Source: Treponema sp. (GTDB lineage: Bacteria; Spirochaetota; Spirochaetia; Treponematales; Breznakiellaceae). From it: a stretch of DNA of 6,528 nucleotides. The DNA is taken from NCBI GenBank assembly GCA_031258505.1, contig JAIRMT010000133.1, positions 1 through 6,528 on the forward strand. Direction: 5' to 3'. A model generated the notes under the pieces. The model had not been told where the DNA came from. It saw only the letters and a list, made by a program, of their open reading frames with translations, and made no database searches. Below are positions 1 to 6,488 of this stretch, in pieces (positions within the stretch are counted from its first letter, which is position 1; every line of letters begins with the position of its first letter). The position numbers and the translations under genes were made by a program.

Positions 1-1102
1 CAGCAGTATCCTTCGCACCCTCTGCCATATCGTCGTCCGCTTCACCCTCGCCATCTTCAGCTTTTTCTTCTCCCTGTACTGATGATACAGGATTGATTCG
101 CTCATCTTCTGTAACGTTGAGAAAGGCTAGAAAACGCTTCCTCCGCTCGGTAAAGAAATGTTGGTAAGGAACAAAGGTACTGGAAAGCAGTTTCATCAGG
201 AGCGGGTAGAGCATGTAATGAATGTTCTCCTTTATCGAGATAAAGGCATCCATGGCATTGTCGATCAGCTCTTCGTACTTTTTCTTCGCATTGATCGGGT
301 CTTCGATAAACAGCAGACGGTAGAGTAGTTTATACGATTCTCTGATATGGGCCTCAGTATTCAGGCGTTCCATGATGAAGATAGGTTTATACACGGCACG
401 CAGAATATCGCTAAACTCACTGATCTTGACGCCACGCGGTCTGGCCTGCATTCGAGCCAGGTCTCCGGCAATCCGCTCAATGTTCCAATACCTTATGGTA
501 TCAAGGACGGAAAACACAAAGAGAGATGTTCTTTTCAACTTATCATTCAAGCTCCGGTTGTTGCGGGGAAACATAGCCCGCGTCGAATGTACCAGCACCT
601 CAATCTTCTTATAGTACACGGGCATACGTCGGGTTATGAAAGCCGGGTTGACATAATCAGTTGGACGGCCAAAGAAGGCGAATGTCGCAAATAACACCTG
701 CGCAAGGGATTTCACTTCAAATTCTTCCTCAGCCGCGTACCGGTCCATTCTGAGCCGCTCAAAGTAGTTGGCCTTAACCGGAACCTTGGGATCATCGTCG
801 GTCTGGCTTGCCTGTTTTTGCGCGGTTGAGGATTTTTTCGAGGACGCGCTTTTTTTGTTTTGCGCCTTTCCTACAATAGCCGCATCACCTTTGGTTCGTG
901 GGGCAGCCGTTGTGTCAGAAGACTTTCGTCTGACAATGGGGGCGATTTTGTTTGGATCAGGCGGATTCGCAGAGCGTTCCACACCCACATCCCCACCCAG
1001 CACTTCAGCCATGCGTTTGGCCTCACCTTCATCAATCACGCCCAGTTTGTTACGAACCCGATCAAGCTCGCCAGGCTCATATATTGCTTTTTCTTTTGCC
1101 AT
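1..1102 (-). CDS. Treponeme-type conserved protein of unknown function (3' part cut by window edge)
   Basis: The frame is open from an ATG at 1102 to the left edge, giving 367 codons with no stop, so the C-terminus lies outside. Residues 1-45 form a charged motif containing ELDRVRNKLG, EAKRMAEVLGGDVGVER. Residues about 55-107 are a low-complexity linker rich in Lys, Ala, Ser and Thr, likely disordered. Residues 110-330 are a probably helical domain with many aromatic and basic residues (for example VYYKKIEVLVHSTR, YKLLYRLLFIEDP). After residue 344 the chain becomes strongly acidic and rich in Glu, Asp, Gly and Ala. There is no signal peptide or obvious membrane helix, so a cytoplasmic location is inferred. 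The start lies two bases after the upstream stop codon and has only a weak ribosome site, which suggests translational coupling with the DUF2804-like gene. The style resembles conserved spirochaete proteins of unknown function, possibly Pfam DUF5312, but that family name is from memory and uncertain. No function is assigned. Confidence 0.85.
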   Translation of the reverse strand, partial: MAKEKAIYEPGELDRVRNKLGVIDEGEAKRMAEVLGGDVGVERSANPPDPNKIAPIVRRKSSDTTAAPRTKGDAAIVGKAQNKKSASSKKSSTAQKQASQTDDDPKVPVKANYFERLRMDRYAAEEEFEVKSLAQVLFATFAFFGRPTDYVNPAFITRRMPVYYKKIEVLVHSTRAMFPRNNRSLNDKLKRTSLFVFSVLDTIRYWNIERIAGDLARMQARPRGVKISEFSDILRAVYKPIFIMERLNTEAHIRESYKLLYRLLFIEDPINAKKKYEELIDNAMDAFISIKENIHYMLYPLLMKLLSSTFVPYQHFFTERRKRFLAFLNVTEDERINPVSSVQGEEKAEDGEGEADDDMAEGAKDTA

Positions 1103-1104
1103 GC

Positions 1105-2151
1105 TTATACCCGCAGATAGATATTTTCTCCAACGCCCCAGAGATGACGCGCCTGAATCCGCGTTCCCTCAGCGTCAAGAAGAATGCCGTTAAAATAACC
1201 TAATGGCATGTCATACTCTGACTTTGCCACCAGTATATTCAAAACACTATGAACCGGTTCCACCGGCGTAAACACAAGGTCTACCATACCTTCCATATCC
1301 TGTATGATCCAGTCCGAGTCAGGCCCCTTGGGCATGGTAATACGGACTGGCGGCAGAAGGGTAAGGCGTCCATTCACCCAGAGCGCATTCTCGTTATTCG
1401 TAAAAGGCTCCTTTGTTTGATTGTCGGCAATACTGAAGCCATAACGCCCCTGTTCATCAATAGTAAATGCGGTACACCACTTCGCCCGCGTCTGATAAGG
1501 GAAGTAGCCCTTGAAATCGCCAAAGAAACCCTGCGTATGCTCTTTATCCATGACAATATGCCGTCCGTCAAACACGATATCCCCCTGCATCGGACAAATG
1601 ACCTTAAACGCGCTCATACAGCGCCGCTCGGAGAAAAGAAGGTTCACTGCTAACGGTGTGGTCTTGCTTTGATTGACATCATACTTCATGTGCGCGGTAA
1701 ACGCGCTTCGTTTTCGCTGCTCGTCAATGTGAAGGTCAAAACGTATGGTATCAGCTTCAAGCCAATTATGGATACGAAAGAAGAACTTATAAGAATGGCT
1801 ATCTATAGAAGCATTGGAGAGCGTCGAAGGAATATGCCAGCCGCTAAACGGGAGAAACTTACTGAACTTGAGGCACTGTTTGGTTCCTTTGTCATAGAGT
1901 AACGCCTGCGCCCAACGAAAGGTTTTGAAGTTACCGAATAAGGCGCTAAGGCAAAACCGTTCATCCTGTATCAGAAAGGTTTCCCATTCCTTGAGACGCA
2001 GGTCTTGTATCCACTTGGGGAACGGGAAAAAGAATGGCCGCTCAATATCGAGGAGATTGATGGTCTTAAAGGGCGTAACCCAGGTTCCTTGGAGCGGCTT
2101 TCCCTGCTCAACCGGACTGCTTCTGGGCGCTTGTATTTCCCGCGTATACAT
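1105..2151 (-). CDS. DUF2804-like protein
   Basis: A 348-residue protein of a length usual for the DUF2804 family, whose function is not established. Motifs that fit the family are the KEWETF segment near 54-59, GDFKGYFPY at 211-219 followed by Trp225, the NENALWVNGRLTLLPPV stretch at 253-269, WIIQDMEGMVDLVFTP at 281-296, and the C-terminal GYFNGILLDAEG (318-329) and GVGE (339-342). The spaced Trp and Gly residues and alternating hydrophobic pattern suggest a beta-rich fold. There is no signal peptide or membrane helix. The ATG at 2151 is the first start after in-frame stops, but it has no clear Shine-Dalgarno motif and lies close to a candidate -10 box, so the message may have a very short leader. 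It is the first gene of a two-gene unit with the downstream unknown protein. The family assignment is from remembered motifs; the frame itself is secure. Confidence 0.87.
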   Translation of the reverse strand: MYTREIQAPRSSPVEQGKPLQGTWVTPFKTINLLDIERPFFFPFPKWIQDLRLKEWETFLIQDERFCLSALFGNFKTFRWAQALLYDKGTKQCLKFSKFLPFSGWHIPSTLSNASIDSHSYKFFFRIHNWLEADTIRFDLHIDEQRKRSAFTAHMKYDVNQSKTTPLAVNLLFSERRCMSAFKVICPMQGDIVFDGRHIVMDKEHTQGFFGDFKGYFPYQTRAKWCTAFTIDEQGRYGFSIADNQTKEPFTNNENALWVNGRLTLLPPVRITMPKGPDSDWIIQDMEGMVDLVFTPVEPVHSVLNILVAKSEYDMPLGYFNGILLDAEGTRIQARHLWGVGENIYLRV

Positions 2152-2169
2152 TTAACTAGTATACCATAT

Positions 2170-2190
2170 ATTATACAATGCAACATTATA
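2170..2190 (-). promoter_or_regulatory. Candidate -10 boxes for the DUF2804-like gene
   Basis: On the minus strand two perfect TATAAT hexamers occur at 2190-2185 and 2175-2170 in an AT-rich patch just upstream of the start at 2151. Initiation from them would give leaders of roughly 27 and 12 nt. No good -35 match was found at 16-18 bp from either box, so the call depends on the -10 elements, the AT-rich context and the position after a terminator-like hairpin. Confidence 0.45.
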
Positions 2191-2269
2191 TTCAATCCTA
2201 CAAAGGCGCTGGTAACGAGAAAAACCGCTTCAAGGTTTGCTCTGAGATATGTTGCGCGTACTTATATGG

Positions 2270-2308
2270 AAAACTGCCGTTCCCCTTTTATCAGTATCAG
2301 GGGAACGG
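2270..2308 (-). terminator. Probable intrinsic terminator of the abgB operon
   Basis: A perfect 9-bp inverted repeat (CCGTTCCCC at 2277-2285 and GGGGAACGG at 2300-2308) encloses a 14-nt loop. Read on the minus strand, the stem begins about 54 bases after the abgB stop codon and is followed by CAG and a short run of four T (2273-2270). The location fits a terminator for the operon. The T tract is short and the loop long, so strength is uncertain. In the plus direction no gene ends here. Confidence 0.55.
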
Positions 2309-2361
2309 GGTTTCCTGTTCTTCAGGGATGCTAAAGCAGCGCATTAAACCGCCGGGACGCC

Positions 2362-3795
2362 TTATTCTTCAGGATTAACCTCAGACGGAATCGGACAACA
2401 GTAGCTTTCACCGGCCAGCCGCTGCTGATACTCAGTTTGAGTTGCCGCCACAAGTGAGGGGTTTTCCAGAATATCCGCAGCAGTAAAGGCGATTATTTTT
2501 GCCGCCTGAATAAGCCCCTTATGCACAAGGGACGACTTCCCACAGGCTGTAAGCTGCCATGAATGGGACACGGTTCCTTGAGGATAACAGGCGGTAAAGA
2601 CCTGTGCCGTCGGCACCTGCCAGCTTACATCCCCTACGTCTGTTGAACCGGGCAACACCCGGTCGGTTTCCTTGTAGGGAACAATGTCGTCCAGTATGGG
2701 CTTGGCCGCCATAGCCTCAAGCGCCGCCCGATCCGCATCGGGAAAATACCGGGCAAGCGCCGCCGGTATGCTTGCGCGGGCGCCTTCGTCCAGAGTCGCC
2801 TGAAAGGAACGCGCAAAGGCGAGTTCATCCTCAGTCCATGCAGGCGGTCCCAAGGCGTTCATATTGGCGTGCATGGCTCTGCCCAAGGTGTTGTTCACAA
2901 GGTAATTCGCTGCGGCGCTGTCCCAGCGAAGAGACATGGTGGTTCCGCTCATAAGAGCCGCGCCTTTAGCAATGTCCACCACACGCTCAAAAATACTCTG
3001 CACTTGGGAAGGCTTGGGTGCGCGGATAAAGTAGAGGAGTTCCGAAGATGCCTGCACCACGTTTGGCATACCGCCGCCCACATCAGTATAGGCGTAGTGA
3101 ATCCGGCCTTCCTGGATGATATGTTCCCGCAGGTAATTGACCCCGACGCTCATCAACTCCGCTGCGTCAAGGGCGCTCCGTCCGTTTTCAGGAGCTGCAG
3201 CGGCGTGCGCGCTTCTTCCCTTAAAGCTGAAGAATATCTGATAGTTGGCAAGGCTGCTCATGGTCCACACCGAGTTTTCCATCATCGGATGCCAGGTAAG
3301 CGCCGCGTCAAGACCCGTGAATAACCCAGCCCGCGCCAAATAAGCCTTGCCAGAACCAGACTCTTCCGCCGGACACCCATAATACTTCACTGTACCGGCA
3401 AGCCCCTTCTCCTGTAGGTAATCCTTGATCCCTACAGCAGCAGCAGCCGATCCCGCGCCCAGGGCGCTATGCCCGCAACCATGTCCATTGCCCCCGACGC
3501 TCACAGGCTTCTTCTCCGGGACGCCCGCGTGCTGACTCAAGCCCGGCAGCGCATCGTATTCTCCCAGAATACCGATTGCAGGCGCGCCCGTTCCCCATGT
3601 GGCGATAAAGGCATGAGCCATACCAGCCGCGCCACGCTCAATGCGAAAGCCTTCCCCTTCCAGAGCCGCGCAGAGCGCATCCGCCGACTGTTTAAGCCCA
3701 AAGCGAAGCTCCGCATATTCCCATATCTTGTCGTTCAAAGCAGTGAAGACCGCCGCCTTCTTGTCGATTAACTCAGCAATTCGTTGTTTACTCAT
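2362..3795 (-). CDS. abgB: AbgB-like M20 amidohydrolase (aminobenzoyl-glutamate utilization protein B family)
   Basis: A full-length 477-residue M20 metallopeptidase closely resembling E. coli AbgB, which is about 481 residues. Visible motifs are GEYDALPGLSQ (78-88), NGHGCGH (103-109, with likely metal ligands Cys107 and His109), YGCPAEESGSGK (139-150, with Glu144 and Glu145 as catalytic and metal residues), ALTWHP (165-170, His169), the dimerisation domain from about 185 to 285 with SAHAAAAPENGRSALDA and PNVVQASSELLYFIRAP, STDVGDVSW (384-392), a further candidate ligand His411, and a C-terminal YCCPIP. AbgB with AbgA cleaves p-aminobenzoyl-glutamate to p-aminobenzoate and glutamate. Stand-alone relatives hydrolyse other N-acyl amino acids, so the substrate here is open. 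No signal peptide is present, so it is cytoplasmic. It is the last gene of the operon and starts three bases after the preceding stop; its GAGG site (3805-3802) lies in the end of that gene, implying coupling. No abgA or abgT is in the window. All key residues appear intact. Confidence 0.95.
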   Translation of the reverse strand: MSKQRIAELIDKKAAVFTALNDKIWEYAELRFGLKQSADALCAALEGEGFRIERGAAGMAHAFIATWGTGAPAIGILGEYDALPGLSQHAGVPEKKPVSVGGNGHGCGHSALGAGSAAAAVGIKDYLQEKGLAGTVKYYGCPAEESGSGKAYLARAGLFTGLDAALTWHPMMENSVWTMSSLANYQIFFSFKGRSAHAAAAPENGRSALDAAELMSVGVNYLREHIIQEGRIHYAYTDVGGGMPNVVQASSELLYFIRAPKPSQVQSIFERVVDIAKGAALMSGTTMSLRWDSAAANYLVNNTLGRAMHANMNALGPPAWTEDELAFARSFQATLDEGARASIPAALARYFPDADRAALEAMAAKPILDDIVPYKETDRVLPGSTDVGDVSWQVPTAQVFTACYPQGTVSHSWQLTACGKSSLVHKGLIQAAKIIAFTAADILENPSLVAATQTEYQQRLAGESYCCPIPSEVNPEE

Positions 3796-3798
3796 CGT

Positions 3799-4575
3799 TT
3801 ACCTCAACTCCTCGCCGGGCAGCAATACCTTGATCTGGCCGATTTTATAGAGCCACTTGTTGCTGAACCAGCCAATAGGTATCAGCGCCAACATCAAAAA
3901 GCCCTGATAAAGGGCAAAGCCCATGCTGTTATTCATGCCGTACACAACAATAAGGTAGACCACCGCAACAATCACAAAGAGAATGGCCGGAACCTTCCAG
4001 CGTCCCCAACAAGTAACGCCGCCGCCTAGTTTACTGCTTAGAGAACCCACCACAAGGGAGCCAAAGAGCGCCGGCACGATATTGCCCGACGCCAGCTTGA
4101 ACACCGGCAGGTTCAACAAGGGCTGGAGAGGCTGCAAGAGAATGACGCCTACCACAATGACCGCAATGGTAACAAAACTCGACACGCTTACCGCAATAGA
4201 AGTAACAATATCCGCGTCTTCGGTGCCTGCTTCAATATCAAGAATCTCAAGAGCAGTCTTGGCAATAGGGAGCTTCAGGTTAGATATATTGCCCGTGATC
4301 TGCGCCAGATAATAGGAGCTTCCCAGAATGGGTGAAAAGGCAATGGTCTCTGAAAACGCTCCGGGAACAAAGAGGGCAAGAAGCCCGACAGCAGTTGTCA
4401 GTACCTGAATTATTGAGGGCAAGGCGTTAAAATAGATTCCCACAATAGTGGGAATCCCCAGCATAACGACAATAGCGCATACAATACCAATACGCCCAAG
4501 TCGATGCATGGCGTTCAGATGAGCCATGCCGTCCGGGTCAATACCCAGACTGTTCTTTTCTTTTTTATCACTCAT
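3799..4575 (-). CDS. Polytopic membrane protein, partner of the DUF5058-like protein
   Basis: A 258-residue inner-membrane protein that I do not recognise as a named family. A charged N-terminus (residues 1-27) precedes about six hydrophobic segments near 28-48, 52-72, 123-150, 161-180, 194-215 and 218-236. Between the second and third lies a conserved-looking re-entrant or loop stretch with SETIAFSPILG (75-85) and TGNISNLKLP (94-103), followed by an acidic loop (EAGTEDAD, 115-122). Two glycine-rich stretches, LASGNIVP and SKLGGG, occur at 161-168 and 181-186. The start is supported by an AAGGAG site (4587-4582) that overlaps the stop codon of the upstream gene, six bases from the ATG. Its place between a DUF5058-like protein and an AbgB-like hydrolase suggests that the two membrane proteins form one carrier. 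This role is inferred from context only. Confidence 0.88.
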   Translation of the reverse strand: MSDKKEKNSLGIDPDGMAHLNAMHRLGRIGIVCAIVVMLGIPTIVGIYFNALPSIIQVLTTAVGLLALFVPGAFSETIAFSPILGSSYYLAQITGNISNLKLPIAKTALEILDIEAGTEDADIVTSIAVSVSSFVTIAVIVVGVILLQPLQPLLNLPVFKLASGNIVPALFGSLVVGSLSSKLGGGVTCWGRWKVPAILFVIVAVVYLIVVYGMNNSMGFALYQGFLMLALIPIGWFSNKWLYKIGQIKVLLPGEELR

Positions 4576-4585
4576 GGATAACTCC

Positions 4586-5308
4586 TTACGTTAAAATAGC
4601 ATTCCACAGCACAGACGAAGCCATGGCGCACACAAGGCTTATGGCCAGGATAAAGTTCCGCAGAAAAGTCCATTTCCCCACCGCAATACGATTCAACACG
4701 ATGGTAATGGCTAAACTGGTAACAAAGGTGAGCATCTGGATATAGCCTGTAGTCCTGAAGTTGAGAAAGATAGGCACAATGAAAACCGCAAGTATCACGG
4801 TGAAGAAAATTGAGCCAGCTAAAACAGACCAGCGGCTGTCTCCAGCTTTCATCTTCATAGAGCCTAGGTGGATAGATTTCGTGATAAACGGCGAAACGAA
4901 CATACCTCCCATGATACCCAAGGACATAACGTACATCAGCAGGACAAAATGTTCAGCCTTGGCTTCCGAGAGCCGGCTTAAATCAAGCCCTATTGCTTTA
5001 ACAGTCATATCCGCAGCCATAGTTTCGTAGGTTAAGGAACCGACCACCGAAAGCCGCCACCAGGGCCAGGGAACACCCAACAGAGCAACCAGAGAGAATA
5101 CCCCAATAACAATAGAAAGCGACGGTACAAAAGTCGCTGAAACCGTCATTTTCACCAAGCCCTTTAGCTTCTCGTCGCTCCAACCTTTAGCAAGGGCGCG
5201 TTTCCATGACTTTCGCATGGAAATAAGAGAAAAAACAGCAACGAAGCATACTCCGATACCGACCAGCACATAAACGAGCCAATGATTGGCTGCTTCAAAA
5301 AAACTCAT
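4586..5308 (-). CDS. DUF5058-like integral membrane protein
   Basis: A 240-residue inner-membrane protein with about six hydrophobic segments near 8-30, 55-79, 119-140, 160-182, 187-207 and 214-236, separated by a basic cytoplasmic-type loop at 32-51 (MRKSWKRALAKGW and following). The stretch from VPSLSI (61-66) through WPWWRLSVVGSLTYE (81-95), together with the length and topology, fits the DUF5058 family as I remember it. The family has no experimentally assigned function that I know of. It is the first gene of a three-gene operon with a second membrane protein and an AbgB-like hydrolase, so a transport role is inferred. The ATG at 5308 is fixed by a textbook AAGGAGG at 5322-5316, seven bases upstream. 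Confidence 0.88.
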   Translation of the reverse strand: MSFFEAANHWLVYVLVGIGVCFVAVFSLISMRKSWKRALAKGWSDEKLKGLVKMTVSATFVPSLSIVIGVFSLVALLGVPWPWWRLSVVGSLTYETMAADMTVKAIGLDLSRLSEAKAEHFVLLMYVMSLGIMGGMFVSPFITKSIHLGSMKMKAGDSRWSVLAGSIFFTVILAVFIVPIFLNFRTTGYIQMLTFVTSLAITIVLNRIAVGKWTFLRNFILAISLVCAMASSVLWNAILT

Positions 5309-5460
5309 ACATCTTCCTCCTTAAGAAATACATTGCAAATCAGTCTCAAGACGAACCTCTTGAAACGCCTCCTCATATTTGAACAGACTATTCAAACTTT
5401 TCCCGCGGGAGCTTGTCCCCTAAACTTTTCGTACCTATTGCTCTGCCGCATACCTCCTGT
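5309..5460 (-). promoter_or_regulatory. Long potentially structured leader of the DUF5058-abgB operon
   Basis: The predicted transcript has a leader of about 150 nt before the first gene. On the minus strand it can form a hairpin at 5396-5378 (six perfect pairs, TTTGAA with TTCAAA, seven-base loop) and a second at 5366-5343 (nine pairs including one G-U, six-base loop). A perfect ten-base palindrome, TCCCGCGGGA, lies at 5401-5410. The second stem is fully paired only in minus-strand RNA, because the G-U becomes a mismatch on the other strand. No U tract follows, so neither is a simple terminator. I recognise no known riboswitch class. A regulatory role is an inference. Confidence 0.35.
5316..5322 (-). 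promoter_or_regulatory. Ribosome binding site of the DUF5058-like gene
   Basis: AAGGAGG on the minus strand, seven bases before the ATG at 5308, is the strongest Shine-Dalgarno match in the window and fixes the start of the first operon gene. A nearby upstream ATG in a different frame is too close to this motif to be its target. Confidence 0.85.
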
Positions 5461-5466
5461 GGTTGT

Positions 5467-5497
5467 AGTATATGTATTGGATTATGCCCCCTGTCAA
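5467..5497 (-). promoter_or_regulatory. Sigma-70-type promoter of the DUF5058-abgB operon
   Basis: On the minus strand a perfect TTGACA lies at 5497-5492. A 17-bp spacer leads to CATATA at 5474-5469, or a 19-bp spacer to the better hexamer TATACT at 5472-5467. Transcription would start near 5460 and read leftward into the leader and operon. It is the best promoter match seen upstream of the operon. Confidence 0.6.
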
Positions 5498-5595
5498 CAA
5501 AAATATGCGCCCCGTCAGCGATCTGGGATACAACAGGACAGACGCATAGCAAGTTCAGTTCCCTGCGCGTTTCTTCTGGCTCACTAGTAGGATTC
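5498..5595. other. Intergenic segment between divergent promoters
   Basis: This stretch separates the -35 boxes of the leftward operon and the rightward carbonic anhydrase gene, within a gene-free region of 337 bases (5309-5645). I see no gene, no convincing operator palindrome and no RNA gene here. Shared regulators could bind in it, but nothing in the sequence identifies one. Confidence 0.5.
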
Positions 5596-5625
5596 TTGAC
5601 AAGAAGAAGCGGAGTATAGCATATA
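5596..5625 (+). promoter_or_regulatory. Candidate promoter of the carbonic anhydrase gene
   Basis: A perfect TTGACA at 5596-5601 is followed after 18 bp by CATATA at 5620-5625, the same imperfect -10 as in the divergent operon promoter. Transcription would start near 5632, leaving a very short leader of about 14 nt that still contains the AAGGAG site (5633-5638), seven bases before the ATG. The closeness of the start point to the ribosome site makes the exact -10 uncertain. Confidence 0.5.
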
Positions 5626-5645
5626 GAGTTTCAAGGAGAGAAAAT

Positions 5646-6488
5646 ATGATTAAACAAACGAATATGTTACTCAGTTGCTTGCCTAGGTCGCCGCGGCCAG
5701 CTCTGAGTCTGTATCCGCTCTTGCTGTGCGCCTGTGCCGCTACACACCAGTCAACAGTGCAGGCTCCACCCGTACACACTGAAGAGGCGAAACATTGGAC
5801 TTATACCGGAGACACCGGCCCAGAGTATTGGCATACCTTGGACCCTGCTTATGCTCTTGCAAAAGACGGCAAATCACAGTCTCCCATTGACATTGTTACG
5901 GCGGAGCTTAGAGCGCCCGCCAATGATACCCCTGGTCAACTTGTACTTGCATACAAGGAAACTGAGTTTGAAGTGGAAAACAACGGTCATACCATTGAAC
6001 TAGCGCCGCTCACTAAGGACAATTATATAAGCGTTGATGGCGCGGAACCTTATGTATTGCAGCAGTTCCATTTTCATGCTCCAAGCGAGCATAAGATAGA
6101 TAGCGAGCCTTTCCCTATGGAACTGCACCTCGTTCATAAAGACGCGCAAGGGAATCTAGCAGTCATCGGGGTCATGATTGCCCAAGGAGCGGAGAACGAG
6201 GCGCTCAAAGAAGCTTTTGCCGCGCTACCCCAGCAGCTTACCCATGAAGGTTCAGTCAAACCAAAAGTGAAAATTAACGTGGCGGACTTGTTCAGTGATA
6301 CCCAAGGCGTGTATCGGTATGAAGGTTCCCTCACCACACCGCCCTGTACTGAAGGAGTGAAATGGACTATTGCTGCTGAAGCAATAGAGCTATCGCCTGC
6401 CCAGATTCAAGCCTTTACGTCCCTCTATGCAAGTAACAACCGTCCGATTCAAGCCTTGAATGGACGAGAGGTGTATTTCGTCAAATAA
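5646..6488 (+). CDS. Alpha-class carbonic anhydrase, probable lipoprotein
   Basis: A 280-residue alpha-type carbonic anhydrase, catalysing interconversion of CO2 and bicarbonate. The zinc ligands are visible as His142 and His144 in QFHFHAPSEH (140-149) and His161 in ELHLVH (159-164). Other matching positions are the proton-shuttle His115 in NNGHTIEL, Glu148, and the Thr230 gatekeeper in SLTTPPC (228-234). GKSQSPIDI (75-83) is the usual N-terminal core motif. The first 30 residues look like an export signal with a short hydrophobic run (LYPLLLCAC) and a lipobox-like LCAC, giving lipidation at Cys30, or less likely Cys28. Attachment outside the cytoplasmic membrane is therefore inferred. The leading part is unusual, with two Arg and several Pro before the hydrophobic run. 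The ATG is supported by AAGGAG seven bases upstream. The gene runs divergently from the abgB operon. Catalytic residues are intact, so activity is expected. Confidence 0.95.
   Translation: MIKQTNMLLSCLPRSPRPALSLYPLLLCACAATHQSTVQAPPVHTEEAKHWTYTGDTGPEYWHTLDPAYALAKDGKSQSPIDIVTAELRAPANDTPGQLVLAYKETEFEVENNGHTIELAPLTKDNYISVDGAEPYVLQQFHFHAPSEHKIDSEPFPMELHLVHKDAQGNLAVIGVMIAQGAENEALKEAFAALPQQLTHEGSVKPKVKINVADLFSDTQGVYRYEGSLTTPPCTEGVKWTIAAEAIELSPAQIQAFTSLYASNNRPIQALNGREVYFVK

Noticed and set aside
768..1203. Plus-strand open frames of 83 to 141 codons opposite the left-end genes
   Set aside because: They lie antisense to the well-supported minus-strand frames, have no ribosome sites or recognisable motifs, and their composition follows the opposite strand.
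2318..2373. Nine-base direct repeat TTCTTCAGG at 2318-2326 and 2365-2373
   Set aside because: It is too short and isolated to indicate a mobile element or attachment site.
2869..3324. Plus-strand open frame of 151 codons
   Set aside because: It is antisense to the conserved abgB coding region and has no protein-family features.
5305..5376. A 23-codon minus-strand reading frame, rich in Arg and Lys at its start, whose stop overlaps the ATG of the DUF5058-like gene (ATGA)
   Set aside because: No ribosome site precedes its ATG, it spans the leader hairpin, and its end runs through the real AAGGAGG site; it is most likely chance.
5390..5460. A short minus-strand leader frame of 19 codons beginning just after AGGAGG near 5455
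   Set aside because: The spacing between AGGAGG and the ATG is a single base, too short for normal initiation, and the peptide shows no attenuator-like codon run.
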